This document shows positions 25,398 through 35,150 of a stretch of DNA of 64,000 nucleotides, piece after piece; within the stretch, counting starts at the first letter, position 1, and each line of letters opens with the position of its first letter. Under the pieces are notes generated by a model. The model was not told the DNA's origin. It was given only the letters and a program-made list of their open reading frames with translations, and did not search any database. Position numbers and translations under genes: made by a program. This stretch comes from Nostoc sp. UHCC 0302 (lineage in GTDB: Bacteria > Cyanobacteriota > Cyanobacteriia > Cyanobacteriales > Nostocaceae): assembly GCF_038096175.1 (NCBI RefSeq), contig NZ_CP151099.1, positions 808,501 to 872,500 on the forward strand, given 5' to 3'.

Positions 25398-26180
25398 ATG
25401 CAAAACAATTTTTTTAGTTTACAAAAGTCCTCTTTATTAGCTGCTGCAAGTGTTGCATTTGCATCTTCTGTGATGTTATCAAGCTCGGCTCAAGCCTTCA
25501 GTATCTCTTTTGATTCAACTAGTTTGTCTTCTAACAACCCTGCCACTGGTGCCTCTGCTAAAGTAGATTTCAGTTTTTCTCAGATTGATCCGAATAAAGT
25601 TTTGCTTAATCTGAATCTCGTAAATACTACTGGTCAAATTCCTTCTTTTGGTAAAGGAGCAACTCAAGCAACTTTAGTTGGCTTTGGATTTGATCTACTA
25701 AATAACATCAGTTCATTCACCTACAGTCCACTATCAAGTACCTTTACACAGCTTTACGGCGATCAATCTTTAACATCTGCTACTGTACAGGGTGAAGCGA
25801 AACTAGAACCCTTTGGTACATTTGACGTTGGTATTCGCTCTTCAGGTACAGGAAACTTTACTGGTGGTAATCCCCAGACAGGTGTAACAGCAGGTCAATT
25901 TACTAATGTTAGCTTTACTCTAAGTGGTAGTAACCTCAATGCTGCCAATCTTGAAAGCGCATTCCTAAATGGATTTCAGTCTGGCACGCTACGGGCAGCA
26001 GCTCGTTTTCAACAGGTGAGTGGGCCTGGTTTTTCTGGTGCAAGTGACAAATTGTTAGGGGGTACTATCTCCAACGGAGGGCCAACATCAGTACCAGAGC
26101 CAACAACTTTAGTAGGTATCGGTTTAGTAGCTGGAGCAATAGCAATGTCACGTCGTCAACAGGCTAGCAAGTCTGCATAG
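25398..26180 (+). CDS. PEP-CTERM sorting-domain exoprotein (cistern-family-like)
   Basis: A 260-residue secreted protein. It has an N-terminal signal peptide (SSLLAAASVAFASSVMLSSSAQA, cut near residue 33) and a Ser/Thr/Asn-rich middle with many beta-strand predictions. The C-terminal PEP-CTERM tag is VPEPTTLVGIGLVAGAIAMSRRQQ: the PEP motif, one hydrophobic helix and a basic tail. Exosortase cleaves such proteins and anchors or releases them at the cell surface or in exopolysaccharide. The middle region resembles the cistern family known in cyanobacteria; that name is by recall. It is monocistronic and ends in a terminator. Confidence 0.88.
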   Translation: MQNNFFSLQKSSLLAAASVAFASSVMLSSSAQAFSISFDSTSLSSNNPATGASAKVDFSFSQIDPNKVLLNLNLVNTTGQIPSFGKGATQATLVGFGFDLLNNISSFTYSPLSSTFTQLYGDQSLTSATVQGEAKLEPFGTFDVGIRSSGTGNFTGGNPQTGVTAGQFTNVSFTLSGSNLNAANLESAFLNGFQSGTLRAAARFQQVSGPGFSGASDKLLGGTISNGGPTSVPEPTTLVGIGLVAGAIAMSRRQQASKSA

Positions 26181-26231
26181 TTTTGAACTGTCGAAGGTTT
26201 TTAGCCGCCACTGAGATTTGTTCAAAGTTGA

Positions 26232-26270
26232 GGTTGGAACTACAATTGTGATTCCAACTCGTTTTTTATC
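26232..26270 (+). terminator. Intrinsic terminator after the PEP-CTERM gene
   Basis: Stem GTTGGAA / TTCCAAC with a 12-nt loop is followed by TCG and a TTTTTT run, about 50 bp after the stop codon. This is the standard rho-independent layout for a + strand transcript. Confidence 0.65.
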
Positions 26271-26335
26271 TACTAGTACAGCACGGCGTAAATAAACCAT
26301 CCATTGAGAATACCTGAAACCTTTGTGAAAACTTA

Positions 26336-26359
26336 ATTACGAATTACGAATTACGAATT
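26336..26359. repeat. Heptameric tandem repeat (ATTACGA)
   Basis: Three and a half copies of ATTACGA, followed at once by a TCGCGTAGCG dispersed-repeat core. It is the second array of this heptamer in the window. Confidence 0.8.
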
Positions 26360-26523
26360 TCGCGTAGCGGTACTAGTCATCTGAAGGATCTATAAGATTT
26401 TCTACCAAGCCCTGGCGAATATAATTTTATTCACCAGGCTTAAGTTGATACTAATGGTGTCCAAAGCGAAAGCACACTCTGTTATTCGAGTCAAAAAATC
26501 AGTAGTAGCTGCCTACAGTTGTT

Positions 26524-26997
26524 TCAATGAGTAGGCACAGCTACCTTTGCGTGTTTGTTAACGTAATCTACAAATAATTGCCTCAGCCGGGGATTAACGC
26601 CAGTGTGTTCAAAGAACCCAAAGCCTAGTTTCCGAGCCTTTGCTAAGGTTTGCTCTGGTGTTAATCCTTCTTGAATGGCTATACTCAACAAGGCAATTCC
26701 TGTTGAGCGCATACCTGCTGCACAATGCACAATAGCTGGTTTAGGTATCTCTTCAAGTATCATAAGAATGTTGCTGATCGACTCCTCACTCAAGTCTTCT
26801 AGTTTCAGCGGGGCATTGACGTAGTACAGCCCCAAGGTTTCTACCACCTGTTGCTCATCCTTAGAAAACCCTAGTTCATCTGGCGATCGCAGATTCAGAA
26901 CTGACTTAAAACCTTCTTGGATAGCTTGCTTAATCTGTTGTGGTATGACTTGTCCTGTTGTTGTCAAGTTTTCATTAATCCTAATTGCGTTGATCAC
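26524..26997 (-). CDS. DUF442 / Blh phosphatase-like protein, second copy
   Basis: A 157-residue paralogue of the gene at 2661-3107. LNLRSPDELGFSKDEQQ and HCAAGMRSTGIALLSIA (C-x4-R loop) are conserved, as is the C-terminal LTPEQTLAKARKLGFGF. I place the start at GTG 26997, which has AGGAG 5 nt upstream. The longer frame from 27054 has no better ribosome site. Unlike copy 1 it has no chrA beside it. The role is unknown, probably stress-related by family. Confidence 0.78.
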   Translation of the reverse strand: MINAIRINENLTTTGQVIPQQIKQAIQEGFKSVLNLRSPDELGFSKDEQQVVETLGLYYVNAPLKLEDLSEESISNILMILEEIPKPAIVHCAAGMRSTGIALLSIAIQEGLTPEQTLAKARKLGFGFFEHTGVNPRLRQLFVDYVNKHAKVAVPTH

Positions 26998-27293
26998 ATT
27001 TACTCCTTTTGGCTCTCTAATCTCTTCCAACTTGATAAATGCTCTAGTAAGCAAGCTTTGACAAGTTATTTAAATAAACAAAGCAATATTCGACAAAAAT
27101 CAGAATATTTCAATTTATTTATCCTGAAATTGCCTTTTTTGGAGGTTCACTATTTTATTGCTTATCTAATAATATACGGTTTGTCGATAGACTTTTAGGT
27201 GATTAAAACAAATTATACATTTTTTCGATAGGATTACAGTAGTTTATATTTCAGATAATCATTTGTTGATAAGGACGTACATCTCTTGCTCGG

Positions 27294-27383
27294 GTGACAA
27301 CTGCTAGCCAAAAGCTTCAGGAAACAAGGCGGCAGATTGTCCAACAAGTAATTACCCAATTGCAAACCACTAGTATCAAGTAA
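27294..27383 (+). pseudogene. Possible gene remnant, about 30 codons
   Basis: An open frame begins after a stop at 27270 and reads VTTASQKLQETRRQIVQQ and on to TAA at 27381-27383. The amphipathic, Gln-rich composition looks like the tail of a real helical protein, but no larger frame joins it. I do not recognise the parent. It may equally be chance. Confidence 0.25.
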
Positions 27384-27550
27384 AATAGTTCAGATAGAGG
27401 CTTATTATCAAGTTTGTAAACTACTTATAACCTCTTTAAAGAGGTTATCGGTGATGCAAGTTAATTCAACTATTACCCTGTCCACTAAAATTGATATTCT
27501 TATACCAGAAAGTCAAATGAGCATATCATTTGAATGCCAGCCCAGAAACT

Positions 27551-28060
27551 ATGAGCGCTAACGAAATATCTCTTCGACCGGCAGAAACAACAGATGCGTT
27601 GGTGATAAATGCAATTCATATTGCTGCTATAAAAGCCCTGCCTGCAACCTTTTACACTGAAAAAGAACTCCTAGCTTGGCGTAATTACCGTGAAAAGCCT
27701 GATGGTTCAAATATCTTGAAGAGTATGAAACTTGAAAGTTTCTGGATTGCTGTCGAGCGTGATGTAGTCACAGGATTTACAAGTTACATTGTTGATGAAC
27801 TTATTGGGCTATATGTCCATCCTAAATATCAAGGTAAAGGAATAGGACGCGCTCTAGTAAGACATTTTTGCAACGAAGCGAGCGATCGCGGTATAGATAA
27901 GGTGATTACAACCGCTAGTCTTTACGCTGAAGGTTTTTATTTACGATTAGGATTTAGTGCCATTAAAAGAGCGCCTCATCATTTAAGAAGTGGCATTATT
28001 GTTCCAGTTACTAAAATGAGTAAGACATTAGCTACAGACTTCCAATCTATTCCAATTTAA
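27551..28060 (+). CDS. GNAT-family N-acetyltransferase
   Basis: A 169-residue GNAT protein. The acetyl-CoA loop is LIGLYVHPKYQGKGIGRALVRHFCNEA (R/Q-x-x-G-x-G/A present as QGKGIG), followed by GFYLRLGFS. The N-terminal IHIAAIKALPATFYTEKELLAW is common in small cyanobacterial acetyltransferases. ATG 27551 is preferred to a TTG at 27530, though neither has a clear RBS. The substrate is unknown. It is convergent with a second GNAT gene. Confidence 0.82.
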   Translation: MSANEISLRPAETTDALVINAIHIAAIKALPATFYTEKELLAWRNYREKPDGSNILKSMKLESFWIAVERDVVTGFTSYIVDELIGLYVHPKYQGKGIGRALVRHFCNEASDRGIDKVITTASLYAEGFYLRLGFSAIKRAPHHLRSGIIVPVTKMSKTLATDFQSIPI

Positions 28061-28095
28061 TACTCAATGAATATGGAACGTATAAAATTCATAAT

Positions 28096-28593
28096 TTATC
28101 CATTATACGCAAACACCAAGAAGTCAGTGCCTTGAGCAGTGAACTCTGCTACCTTGCACATACCCATCTTACGATGGGCCTGAAGTGATGGCTCGTTGTT
28201 CGCTTTGATAAATAGTATTCCTTCACGCTCAGGCAAAAGATTCCGCAACTTTGCAAACATTGCCCCAGCAATACCTCGCCCTCGCATAGTTTCGTCTACG
28301 CATATAGGCCCATATAAATAAGCATCTTTAGTCCCTGGATAGACTTGTAACATTGCCCTCACAGTTGGTAGCTTTGCAGCCGTCTTTTGCCAACTCAGCA
28401 AGAATCCTACTACTTGTCTATCTTTGCGTGCAACAACGCTCGGCAAGTCGGAGATAGTCATCACCACTGCTTCACGCTCAAGACGACCTAATAACATACC
28501 GCCATGTTCAGCGTCATTCGCTTCGCTTAACTTCAGAATTCCGTCAACATCAGAGAGACTAGCACGTTCAATCACGACATCATCGAGATACAT
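28096..28593 (-). CDS. GNAT-family N-acetyltransferase
   Basis: A 165-residue GNAT protein. PICVDETMRGRGIAGAMFAKLRNLL holds the acetyl-CoA-binding RGRGIAG loop, and SLQAHRKMGMCKVAEF is the usual motif B. It is unrelated in detail to the neighbouring GNAT gene at 27551-28060, so it is not a tandem copy. Substrate unknown. Confidence 0.82.
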   Translation of the reverse strand: MYLDDVVIERASLSDVDGILKLSEANDAEHGGMLLGRLEREAVVMTISDLPSVVARKDRQVVGFLLSWQKTAAKLPTVRAMLQVYPGTKDAYLYGPICVDETMRGRGIAGAMFAKLRNLLPEREGILFIKANNEPSLQAHRKMGMCKVAEFTAQGTDFLVFAYNG

Positions 28594-28701
28594 ACAGTCT
28601 TGACTTAAGTAGGGTAAACACTTCTAAGAAAGAACTTTTCTTTTAAAAGAATAACAGAGTCAAATCAATTAAAAATTAAAAATGTAAAATTAAAAATTGC
28701 A

Positions 28702-28725
28702 AAAGCTCCGCTAACGCGGAGCTTT
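28702..28725. repeat. Perfect GC-rich hairpin repeat
   Basis: AAAGCTCCGC and GCGGAGCTTT pair perfectly around a TAAC loop. It is followed by further short GC-rich repeats (GCGATACGCGG, GCAAGCCGC) to about 28800. The core resembles the small repeats that interrupt coding sequences elsewhere in the window. Confidence 0.6.
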
Positions 28726-28940
28726 CGCTTTAGCGATACGCGGACTCGCTATTAGTGGGGGCAAGCCGCTAGGAAGTAGTATACCGTCGCAAGCCGATGC
28801 TACTGATGGAGACAAAAAACGAGTGTCGATGAGTAAAATACTATTTAGACAAGCGTTTCCTATTTTATTCCAACGAGAGTGATTAAATAGGATTAAGCAA
28901 GCAGCTAAATTAGAGTTAAAAGCGAGTGGACTTGAGTGCA

Positions 28941-29318
28941 ATGAGAGAAAATAATATCGAGATTAAAGGTTTTCATGCTCATATTTACTATGATGCTGCT
29001 AGTCGTGGTGTGGCAGCCCATGTCCGCGAAGAATTAGGCGCTAGATTTGAGGTGCAGCTTGGGAGTTGGCATGATAACCCTGTTGGCCCACACCCTAAAG
29101 CTATGTATCAATTAGCCTTCTTACCGAATCAATTTGCTAATGTCGTTTCATGGTTAATGCTCAATCGTGGGGGGTTGGATGTCTTAGTTCATCCTGAAAC
29201 GGGGGATGAAGTCGTAGACCACACAGATCATTCCCTGTGGTTAGGAGAAAAGTTAGATTTAAATATTGAGCGTTTGAAAAAATACGTGCAAGCTAGAACA
29301 AGTTCTGAAGTTTCATAA
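28941..29318 (+). CDS. DOPA 4,5-dioxygenase family protein
   Basis: A 125-residue protein. IKGFHAHIYYDAAS, HDNPVGPHPKAMYQLAFL and DVLVHPETGDEVVDHTDHSLWLGE match the small DOPA 4,5-dioxygenase family, whose fungal and bacterial members cleave catechols such as L-DOPA. The conserved histidines of the FHAHIYY, GPHP and DHTDHS motifs are all present. I start at ATG 28941. It lies 34 bp upstream of a large sensor kinase on the same strand, so co-transcription is possible. Confidence 0.82.
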   Translation: MRENNIEIKGFHAHIYYDAASRGVAAHVREELGARFEVQLGSWHDNPVGPHPKAMYQLAFLPNQFANVVSWLMLNRGGLDVLVHPETGDEVVDHTDHSLWLGEKLDLNIERLKKYVQARTSSEVS

Positions 29319-29351
29319 CGCAGATTCTTATTTCTTTCATATCTTATCCCC

Positions 29352-32012
29352 ATGCCCACGCCAGATTTTAGCATTATCAATCTCGTCCCTATCGGTGTCG
29401 GCTTTGGCATTATTACCCTAGTAGCAATTTACTATCTTCTGCATCAGGAAGTGACTAAACGGCAACGGGCAGAAGTGGTGCTGCGGCAACAAACTGAACG
29501 AGAGCGATTGGTAAACCAGATTGCTCAACATATCCGTGAGTCTTTGGATTTAGATGAGGTTCTGACTACCACTGTTGCAGAAGTCCGAGAGTTTCTCCAG
29601 GCAGACAGGGTGCTAATTTATCGCCTCTGGGAGGATGGTACAGGTAGTGCAATTACAGAAACAGTTTTACCTGAGTATACAAAAATTTTAGGAGAAACTT
29701 TTCCAGCAGAAGTGTTTCCTAAAGAATATCATCAAGCATATTCATTGGGAAAAACCCGTGCGATCGCTAACGTTGAGCAAGCAGATGTCGAACTATGTCT
29801 GGCAGACTTCGTTAAACAGTTTGGTGTCAAAGCAAAGTTGGTAGTGCCAATTTTGCAAGAAAACCGGGAAGCAGATCAGCAACGAAATAGCGAAACACTT
29901 CCTTGCGAGCCTTATCTTTGGGGATTATTGATTGCCCATCAGTGCAGTTACCCCCGCAAATGGGAATCTTGGGAAGTTGAGTTGATGAAACAACTCGCAA
30001 CTCAAGTTGCGATCGCTATCCAACAATCAGAACTTTATAAACAACTACAAAAACTCAACGCTGAATTAGAAATCCGTGTCCAACAGCGTACTCAAGAATT
30101 AGCTAAAGCCAATGTTTCTCTACGAGCAGAAATTGCTGAACGTCAGCGCACACAAGCCGCCCTACAAGCTCTAATTACTGCCTCTCCCCGCGCCATTTTC
30201 ACACTTGATTTAGAAGGTAATATTAAAATCTGGAATCCTGCTGCTGAAAGGATGTTTGGCTGGCTAGAAACAGAGGTAATTGACCGTCCGAATCCGATTT
30301 TTTTAGATGACCAACTAGAAGAATATAACACCCTTCAGCAGAGCATATTGCAAGGAACAACATACACCACAATAGAATTACGATGTCGGAAGAAAAATTG
30401 CAGTTTTATCGACATCATATTCTCTGCTGCACCATTGCATGATAGCGACGATAATATCAACGGCATGGTAGCAGTGATTGCTGACATCACACACCAAAAG
30501 AAGCAAGAAGAACAAGTTCGGCTTTTACAATCTGTGGTTGTAAATACAAACGATGCTGTAGTTATCACTGAAGCAGAACCGATTGGCGAGCCAGGCCCAC
30601 ATATTATTTATGTTAATGAGGCATTCACCCGAATTACGGGTTATAGCTTAGAAGAAGTTTTGGGTAAAACGCCTCGTATCCTGCAAGGAGCGAAGACAAG
30701 TCGGGCTGAATTAAATAAAGTCTGGGCTGCGCTTTCTCGTTGGGAATCAGTCACTGTTCAACTAATTAATTACCGCAAAGATGGCTCCGAATTCTGGAAT
30801 GAATTTAGTATTGTACCCGTTTCTGATCAAAGTGGCTGGTATACTCACTGGATATCGATACAACGTGATATTACAGAGCGCAAGCAAGCTGAACAGGCAT
30901 TACGTCAAAGCGAGGAGCGCTTCCGCTCTTTAATTGAAAATGCATTAGATATTGTCAAAATTTTAGATGTGGATGGTTGCATTCGTTATGAAAGTCCTTC
31001 CGTAGAAAAAGTTTTAGGTTATCCTGCAACAGAATTAATTGGCAAAAACTTATTAGATTACATTCATCCAGATGATTTTGCTAATACTTACTATAGCTTT
31101 ACTCATGCCATTCAAAGTTCAGAAGTTACTGCTCCGATAGAGTTCCGCTGTCGCCATAAAGATGGCTCGTGGCGTATGTTAGAAGCTATTAGTCAAAGGT
31201 TTTTAGATAATGCAGCAGATACTAGAATTATGGTTAACTGTCGCGATATCACAGAACGCAAACGCCTAGATGAAATTCGCATGGCATTAGAGCGTGAAAG
31301 AGAACTCAGCGCTCTCAAAACACGTTTTTTTTCAATGGCATCTCACGAATTCCGTACTCCTCTTAGTACTGCTTTAGCAGCTGCCCAATTGTTAGAAAAC
31401 TGTCAAGATGAATGGGATAACTCTTCTAAACGGCTGAGAAACTTGCAGCGAATTCAACTGTCTGTAAAAAATCTAGTTCAAATGTTAGATGATATTTTAA
31501 CCATCAATCGTGCTGAAACTGGAAAACTAGAATTTAATCCTAAATTGCTAAATTTAGAAGTATTGTGTGCATCTTGTGTAGAAGAAATACGCCTGAGTAC
31601 AGATGAGAAGCATACACTTACATTTGCTTGCCAGGGAAAAGCTGTTCCTGCTTGCATGGATGAAAGATTATTGCGTTCTCTTTTATCTAATTTACTGTTA
31701 AATGCTATTAAGTATTCTCCTCAAGGAGGCACTGTTCATTTGTCTCTGGAGTTTAAATCAGATACAGTAGTTCTCCAGGTTCAAGATCAGGGTATTGGAA
31801 TTCCGCTAGCAGATCAAAAGCAGCTTTTCGAGCCGTTCCACCGTGGCAAAAATGTCAAAAGCATTCCTGGTACAGGATTGGGATTGGTTGTAGTTAAAAA
31901 ATGTGTAGACTTACACCAAGGTTATATCAATATCTTTTCTGATATAGGAATTGGTACAACTTGTGCAGTTACTTTACCATTAGATGGGTGTAGGGGGAAA
32001 GTTGTCATTTGA
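29352..32012 (+). CDS. Membrane-anchored GAF-PAS3 sensor histidine kinase with cyanobacteriochrome-like GAF
   Basis: An 886-residue kinase. One N-terminal transmembrane helix (about 8-30) is followed by a GAF domain (about 55-235), a short coiled coil, three PAS/PAC domains (about 265-390, 395-515, 525-645), HisKA with His665 (MASHEFRTPLS) and HATPase (NLLLNAIKYS, VQDQGIGIP, GTGLGLVVVKKC). The GAF domain has the cyanobacteriochrome layout LVVPIL...LWGLLIAHQCSYPRKWESWEVEL. A Cys149 aligns with the chromophore Cys, though the following His is Leu (ELCLADF). Bilin binding is therefore possible but not assured. A cognate response regulator is not adjacent. Confidence 0.88.
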   Translation: MPTPDFSIINLVPIGVGFGIITLVAIYYLLHQEVTKRQRAEVVLRQQTERERLVNQIAQHIRESLDLDEVLTTTVAEVREFLQADRVLIYRLWEDGTGSAITETVLPEYTKILGETFPAEVFPKEYHQAYSLGKTRAIANVEQADVELCLADFVKQFGVKAKLVVPILQENREADQQRNSETLPCEPYLWGLLIAHQCSYPRKWESWEVELMKQLATQVAIAIQQSELYKQLQKLNAELEIRVQQRTQELAKANVSLRAEIAERQRTQAALQALITASPRAIFTLDLEGNIKIWNPAAERMFGWLETEVIDRPNPIFLDDQLEEYNTLQQSILQGTTYTTIELRCRKKNCSFIDIIFSAAPLHDSDDNINGMVAVIADITHQKKQEEQVRLLQSVVVNTNDAVVITEAEPIGEPGPHIIYVNEAFTRITGYSLEEVLGKTPRILQGAKTSRAELNKVWAALSRWESVTVQLINYRKDGSEFWNEFSIVPVSDQSGWYTHWISIQRDITERKQAEQALRQSEERFRSLIENALDIVKILDVDGCIRYESPSVEKVLGYPATELIGKNLLDYIHPDDFANTYYSFTHAIQSSEVTAPIEFRCRHKDGSWRMLEAISQRFLDNAADTRIMVNCRDITERKRLDEIRMALERERELSALKTRFFSMASHEFRTPLSTALAAAQLLENCQDEWDNSSKRLRNLQRIQLSVKNLVQMLDDILTINRAETGKLEFNPKLLNLEVLCASCVEEIRLSTDEKHTLTFACQGKAVPACMDERLLRSLLSNLLLNAIKYSPQGGTVHLSLEFKSDTVVLQVQDQGIGIPLADQKQLFEPFHRGKNVKSIPGTGLGLVVVKKCVDLHQGYINIFSDIGIGTTCAVTLPLDGCRGKVVI

Positions 32013-32582
32013 TGATCAAGCATTGTACTATGACCACTTCAAGTAATCAAAACAAGCAGTAAATAAAATGAAAACTAAGTTAATTTTTAGGTGGCAGTTT
32101 ATTATTTATTGATAATAGCGCACAAACTATTGCCCCTAGCATATAAACAATAGATGTTTCAGCATCCTTGAAAACTAGAATATAAAAAATAGAGAACACT
32201 ACGAAGAAAATTACTGCTATTTTGAGCATAAAATCTAAAAATATTAACTGTGACTCACTAAGAGGGCAAAGTCTGAAAAAAGAATACAGAATCTAGAATG
32301 CAGAATTCAGAATCAATTAGTGGAGGACTAAAAAGAGCATATTTATCTGCCACTCGGACTCCAATTCATACTGAATTATGCTGTATCTCTCATTTTTGGT
32401 GTTTCTGATAACGTACCAGACTTTGCTTTTGAGTAGCATTTAATACTTTTGTTCTGAAAAATTATTACATCGCTCTTTTCAAGATATTTCTTAAGTGATT
32501 GCTTACTTCATTCAAACTATGACAGTTTTTTTACTGGTACTAACTAGTCTAGACAAATGTACTTTTACTAATGACGATAAAT

Positions 32583-32669
32583 TCAACACTTCGGCTGCGC
32601 TCAGTGTTGAAGCTGAGCGCAGCCGTTCGCGTAGCGTCCCGTAGGGAGGTAGCCGAAGCTTCAATCAAG
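32583..32669. repeat. Compound inverted repeat with 12-bp perfect arms
   Basis: GGCTGCGCTCAG (32593-32604) pairs perfectly with CTGAGCGCAGCC (32613-32624) over an 8-nt loop. It is followed by TTCGCGTAGCGTCCCGTAGG, a common small dispersed repeat core. No gene starts within 300 bp, so a regulatory role is not evident. Confidence 0.65.
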
Positions 32670-32850
32670 CAAGGAATCGCGTTTAAGCGTTAATAAGAAC
32701 GATGTGTTGCTTTTCTACAAAAGAGCTGGTATTATTTGTTACCTTATATAAGGTAATATAGTTTAGCTAAGGCTAAAAATTAAAACTGGTGTAGGTTGCC
32801 TCAATTTGGTATCAGTTAATAAAGCTTTTTTTATCCGATTAAAAATAAAA

Positions 32851-32877
32851 AGCCTTACATTTAATGATAGTAAGGCT
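32851..32877 (-). terminator. Intrinsic terminator for the 92-aa secreted protein gene
   Basis: Read on the minus strand, stem AGCCTTAC / GTAAGGCT with a 11-nt loop is followed by TTTTTATTTTTA. It lies 80 bp beyond the stop at 32958. Confidence 0.7.
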
Positions 32878-32957
32878 GAATGAAATTAAATTTTCTTCAA
32901 ATACAGGAGCAAAAATTATATTTGCTTAAGATATAACCTAGCTAAAGGTTACATTAA

Positions 32958-33236
32958 CTAATTATGTGGAGTGATTGTTGTAGCTGCGGGTGTTTTAGCT
33001 ACAGATTTTCTAGCAATATGTTTTTTAACTGCTGTCTTTGTAGCTGCGGATTTATTGCTAGTAAGTCTATGTCTGTGCTTACGAAAATGATGCTTCCGTT
33101 TGAGAGTTTTGGATTTAACTACTTTAGCCATTGTGGGAGTTGCAGAAGTAGTCTTGGCTTGAACGTTAGGCGCAAAAACGGCTATAGGGACAGTGAACAT
33201 GATAGCCAAAAGTAAGGCTTTAGCGAATTTATTCAT
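32958..33236 (-). CDS. Small secreted Lys/His/Arg-rich protein, 92 aa
   Basis: I do not recognise the family. A clear Sec signal (MNKFAKALLLAIMFTVPIAVFAPNVQA, cut about residue 28) precedes a 64-residue mature part that is strongly basic and probably disordered. That part includes KRKHHFRKHRHRL and Ala/Lys/Thr-rich repeats (KTAVKKHIARKSVAKTPAATT). Such proteins can bind anionic polymers or metals at the cell surface, but that is speculation. RBS AAGGAG is 7 nt upstream and a good terminator follows, so the gene is very likely expressed. Confidence 0.75.
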   Translation of the reverse strand: MNKFAKALLLAIMFTVPIAVFAPNVQAKTTSATPTMAKVVKSKTLKRKHHFRKHRHRLTSNKSAATKTAVKKHIARKSVAKTPAATTITPHN

Positions 33237-33373
33237 TTAAAACTCCTTATTAAGGAAGCAACTGCTTAACTATCTAATAGCCGTATGTCACTGGTTTGTA
33301 ATTTGTGTGAATCTTACGTGTGTTTTTTTAATAATTTCTATTCTGAAATATTTGACTTTAGATAAATACCTTG

Positions 33374-34132
33374 CTAGACGATATTTGTTGCCATTAGATG
33401 CTCTGCCATTTCAAAATTAGATGTAACATTTTGGACATCATCTAAGCCTTCTAGGGTGTCAATTAACTTGAGGAGCGATCGCGCTTGATCTGGATCGGTG
33501 ACTTCCACGTTATTACCGGAAATCCAGCGTAATTCGGCATCAGTTATCTCAAAGCCTTTGTCTTTTAATGTTTGACTAAGGGTTTCTAAATTTGCTATTT
33601 CGGTAAATATCTCAGCAGTCTCATCTTCAGTCATTTCATAAGACTCAGCACCACCCTCAAGGGATGCTTCTAAAAGCTGTTCTTCATCAACCACATTCTG
33701 GACTACACAAACGCCTTTTTGGTCAAACATCCAGCTAACGCAACCTGTTTCACCGAGATTACCACCGTTTTTACTAAAAGCTACACGTAAGTCAGCAGCA
33801 GTGCGATTGCGATTATCGGTGAGGGCTTCAATCAAAATTGCGACACCACCAGGGCCGTAACCTTCATAACGAATAGCTTCTAGGCTAGAGTTATCGCCGC
33901 CAGAAGTACCTGCACCTTTAGCGATCGCTCGTTCAATATTGTCATTTGGAATACCCGCAGCCTTGGCCTTATCAACTGCGGTGCGGAGTTGAAAATTAAG
34001 CGCTGGATCTGGGACACCGCCTCTCGCTGCCAAAATAATTGCCCGCGACAGCTGGGTAAAGGTTTTTCCCTTTTTTGCATCCACTACTGCCTTTTGGCGC
34101 TTAATATTTGCCCATTTACTATGTCCTGCCAT
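33374..34132 (-). CDS. YebC/PmpR-family protein
   Basis: A 252-residue protein with the full YebC pattern. [32 protein letters not shown] starts it, followed by [42 protein letters not shown] and [13 protein letters not shown] near the end. The family was annotated as transcription regulators and is now also known to help ribosomes at proline-rich stretches. Length and motifs are normal. It is a core gene between accessory genes and divergent from a truncated sugar-binding protein gene. Confidence 0.93.
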   Translation of the reverse strand: MAGHSKWANIKRQKAVVDAKKGKTFTQLSRAIILAARGGVPDPALNFQLRTAVDKAKAAGIPNDNIERAIAKGAGTSGGDNSSLEAIRYEGYGPGGVAILIEALTDNRNRTAADLRVAFSKNGGNLGETGCVSWMFDQKGVCVVQNVVDEEQLLEASLEGGAESYEMTEDETAEIFTEIANLETLSQTLKDKGFEITDAELRWISGNNVEVTDPDQARSLLKLIDTLEGLDDVQNVTSNFEMAEHLMATNIV

Positions 34133-34352
34133 AATCTGAAATTATCAAAATTCCCTTGGTGAAGTCAACAGTCAAATCGGTTAGGGCAAGAATCCCTACC
34201 TATATTTTCGCTCTTACTGAGCGGCTTTTCCCTTATCCTACAATTCCCAATCTTCAAAAACTTGACTAAAGATAATTGTGCAATGCTGACACAAGGTGTC
34301 AAAGTTGTGGTGGTGAAATTCCGAGAATTTATTAATCATTTTAATTTACGTC

Positions 34353-35150
34353 ATGCCCAAGTTTTTTTCGTCATCCCGTCACGCCAAGCGAAAAAGAAAA
34401 AAAGTATTACGCTCCAATGGCGATGGACAGATTGATCAACATGGGATGTTTTTACCTTCGGGGAAGGGAGAATTTACAGGATTCACTTGGTTACCGTTCA
34501 TGCAGAGCGCTGGTGGTGACTTGGTGAGTAGAAACTCACAGGATTCAGCCGGGGTGGATTTGAAAGATAATCAAGGAGCGATCGCAGCTTTACAATTCTG
34601 GCGCGATTTAATTAATAATGGTTCTGCTGTTTTATCAGGGCCAGAACGGGGTTATGAAACAGCCGACTTATTCGCTGGTAAAGTGGCGATGCAATTAAAT
34701 GGCCCTTGGACTTTGGGGGAATTTCGCGCAACTGGTGTTGATTTTGATGTTTTTCCGATTCCCGTTGGGCAAAAACCTGCTACTAGTATTGGTGGTGAAA
34801 ATGTCTTCTTTTTTAAAACCACACCGAAACGGGAACAAGCAGCATTTAAGTTTGCTGAATATGCTTTAAGCCAAGAATTTCAGACAGAATTAGCGCGGGG
34901 AACTGGCTATTTACCTGTCAATCTGAAGTCCCGACAAAGTGCAAAATATCAAGAATTTGTTCAGGAAATTCCCCAAGTCCAGGTATTCTTAGAGCAGGCA
35001 AAATATGGGCGATCGCGTCCTATCTTTCCAGGTTATAATCGCGTTTCAGTAACTTTAGGTGGAGCTATTGAATCTATGTTATTGAGTAAAAGGACGCCAG
35101 CAGACGCACTCAAATCAACCCAGCAGTGTTTAGATGTAATTTTTAAATGA
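34353..35150 (+). pseudogene. Sugar ABC transporter substrate-binding protein, N-terminally truncated
   Basis: The 265-residue frame matches the C-terminal two thirds of family 1 (MalE/UgpB-like) solute-binding proteins. DGDGQIDQHGMFLPSGKGEFTGFTWLPFM, LFAGKVAMQLNGPWTLGEFR and FKFAEYALSQEFQTELARGTGYLPVN are recognisable. Typical members have about 430 residues with a signal peptide. Here the N-terminal domain is missing and the first 25 residues (MPKFFSSSRHAKRKRKK) look like unrelated or degraded sequence. No permease or ATPase gene is nearby. Non-functionality is likely but not proven. Confidence 0.75.

Larger units (their letters stand above)
32013..32957. other. 945-bp intergenic region rich in repeats
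   Basis: No credible gene was found. The left half is AT-rich. It contains a long GC-rich inverted repeat at 32593-32624 (listed separately) and a terminator for the minus-strand gene at 32851-32877. Confidence 0.5.
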
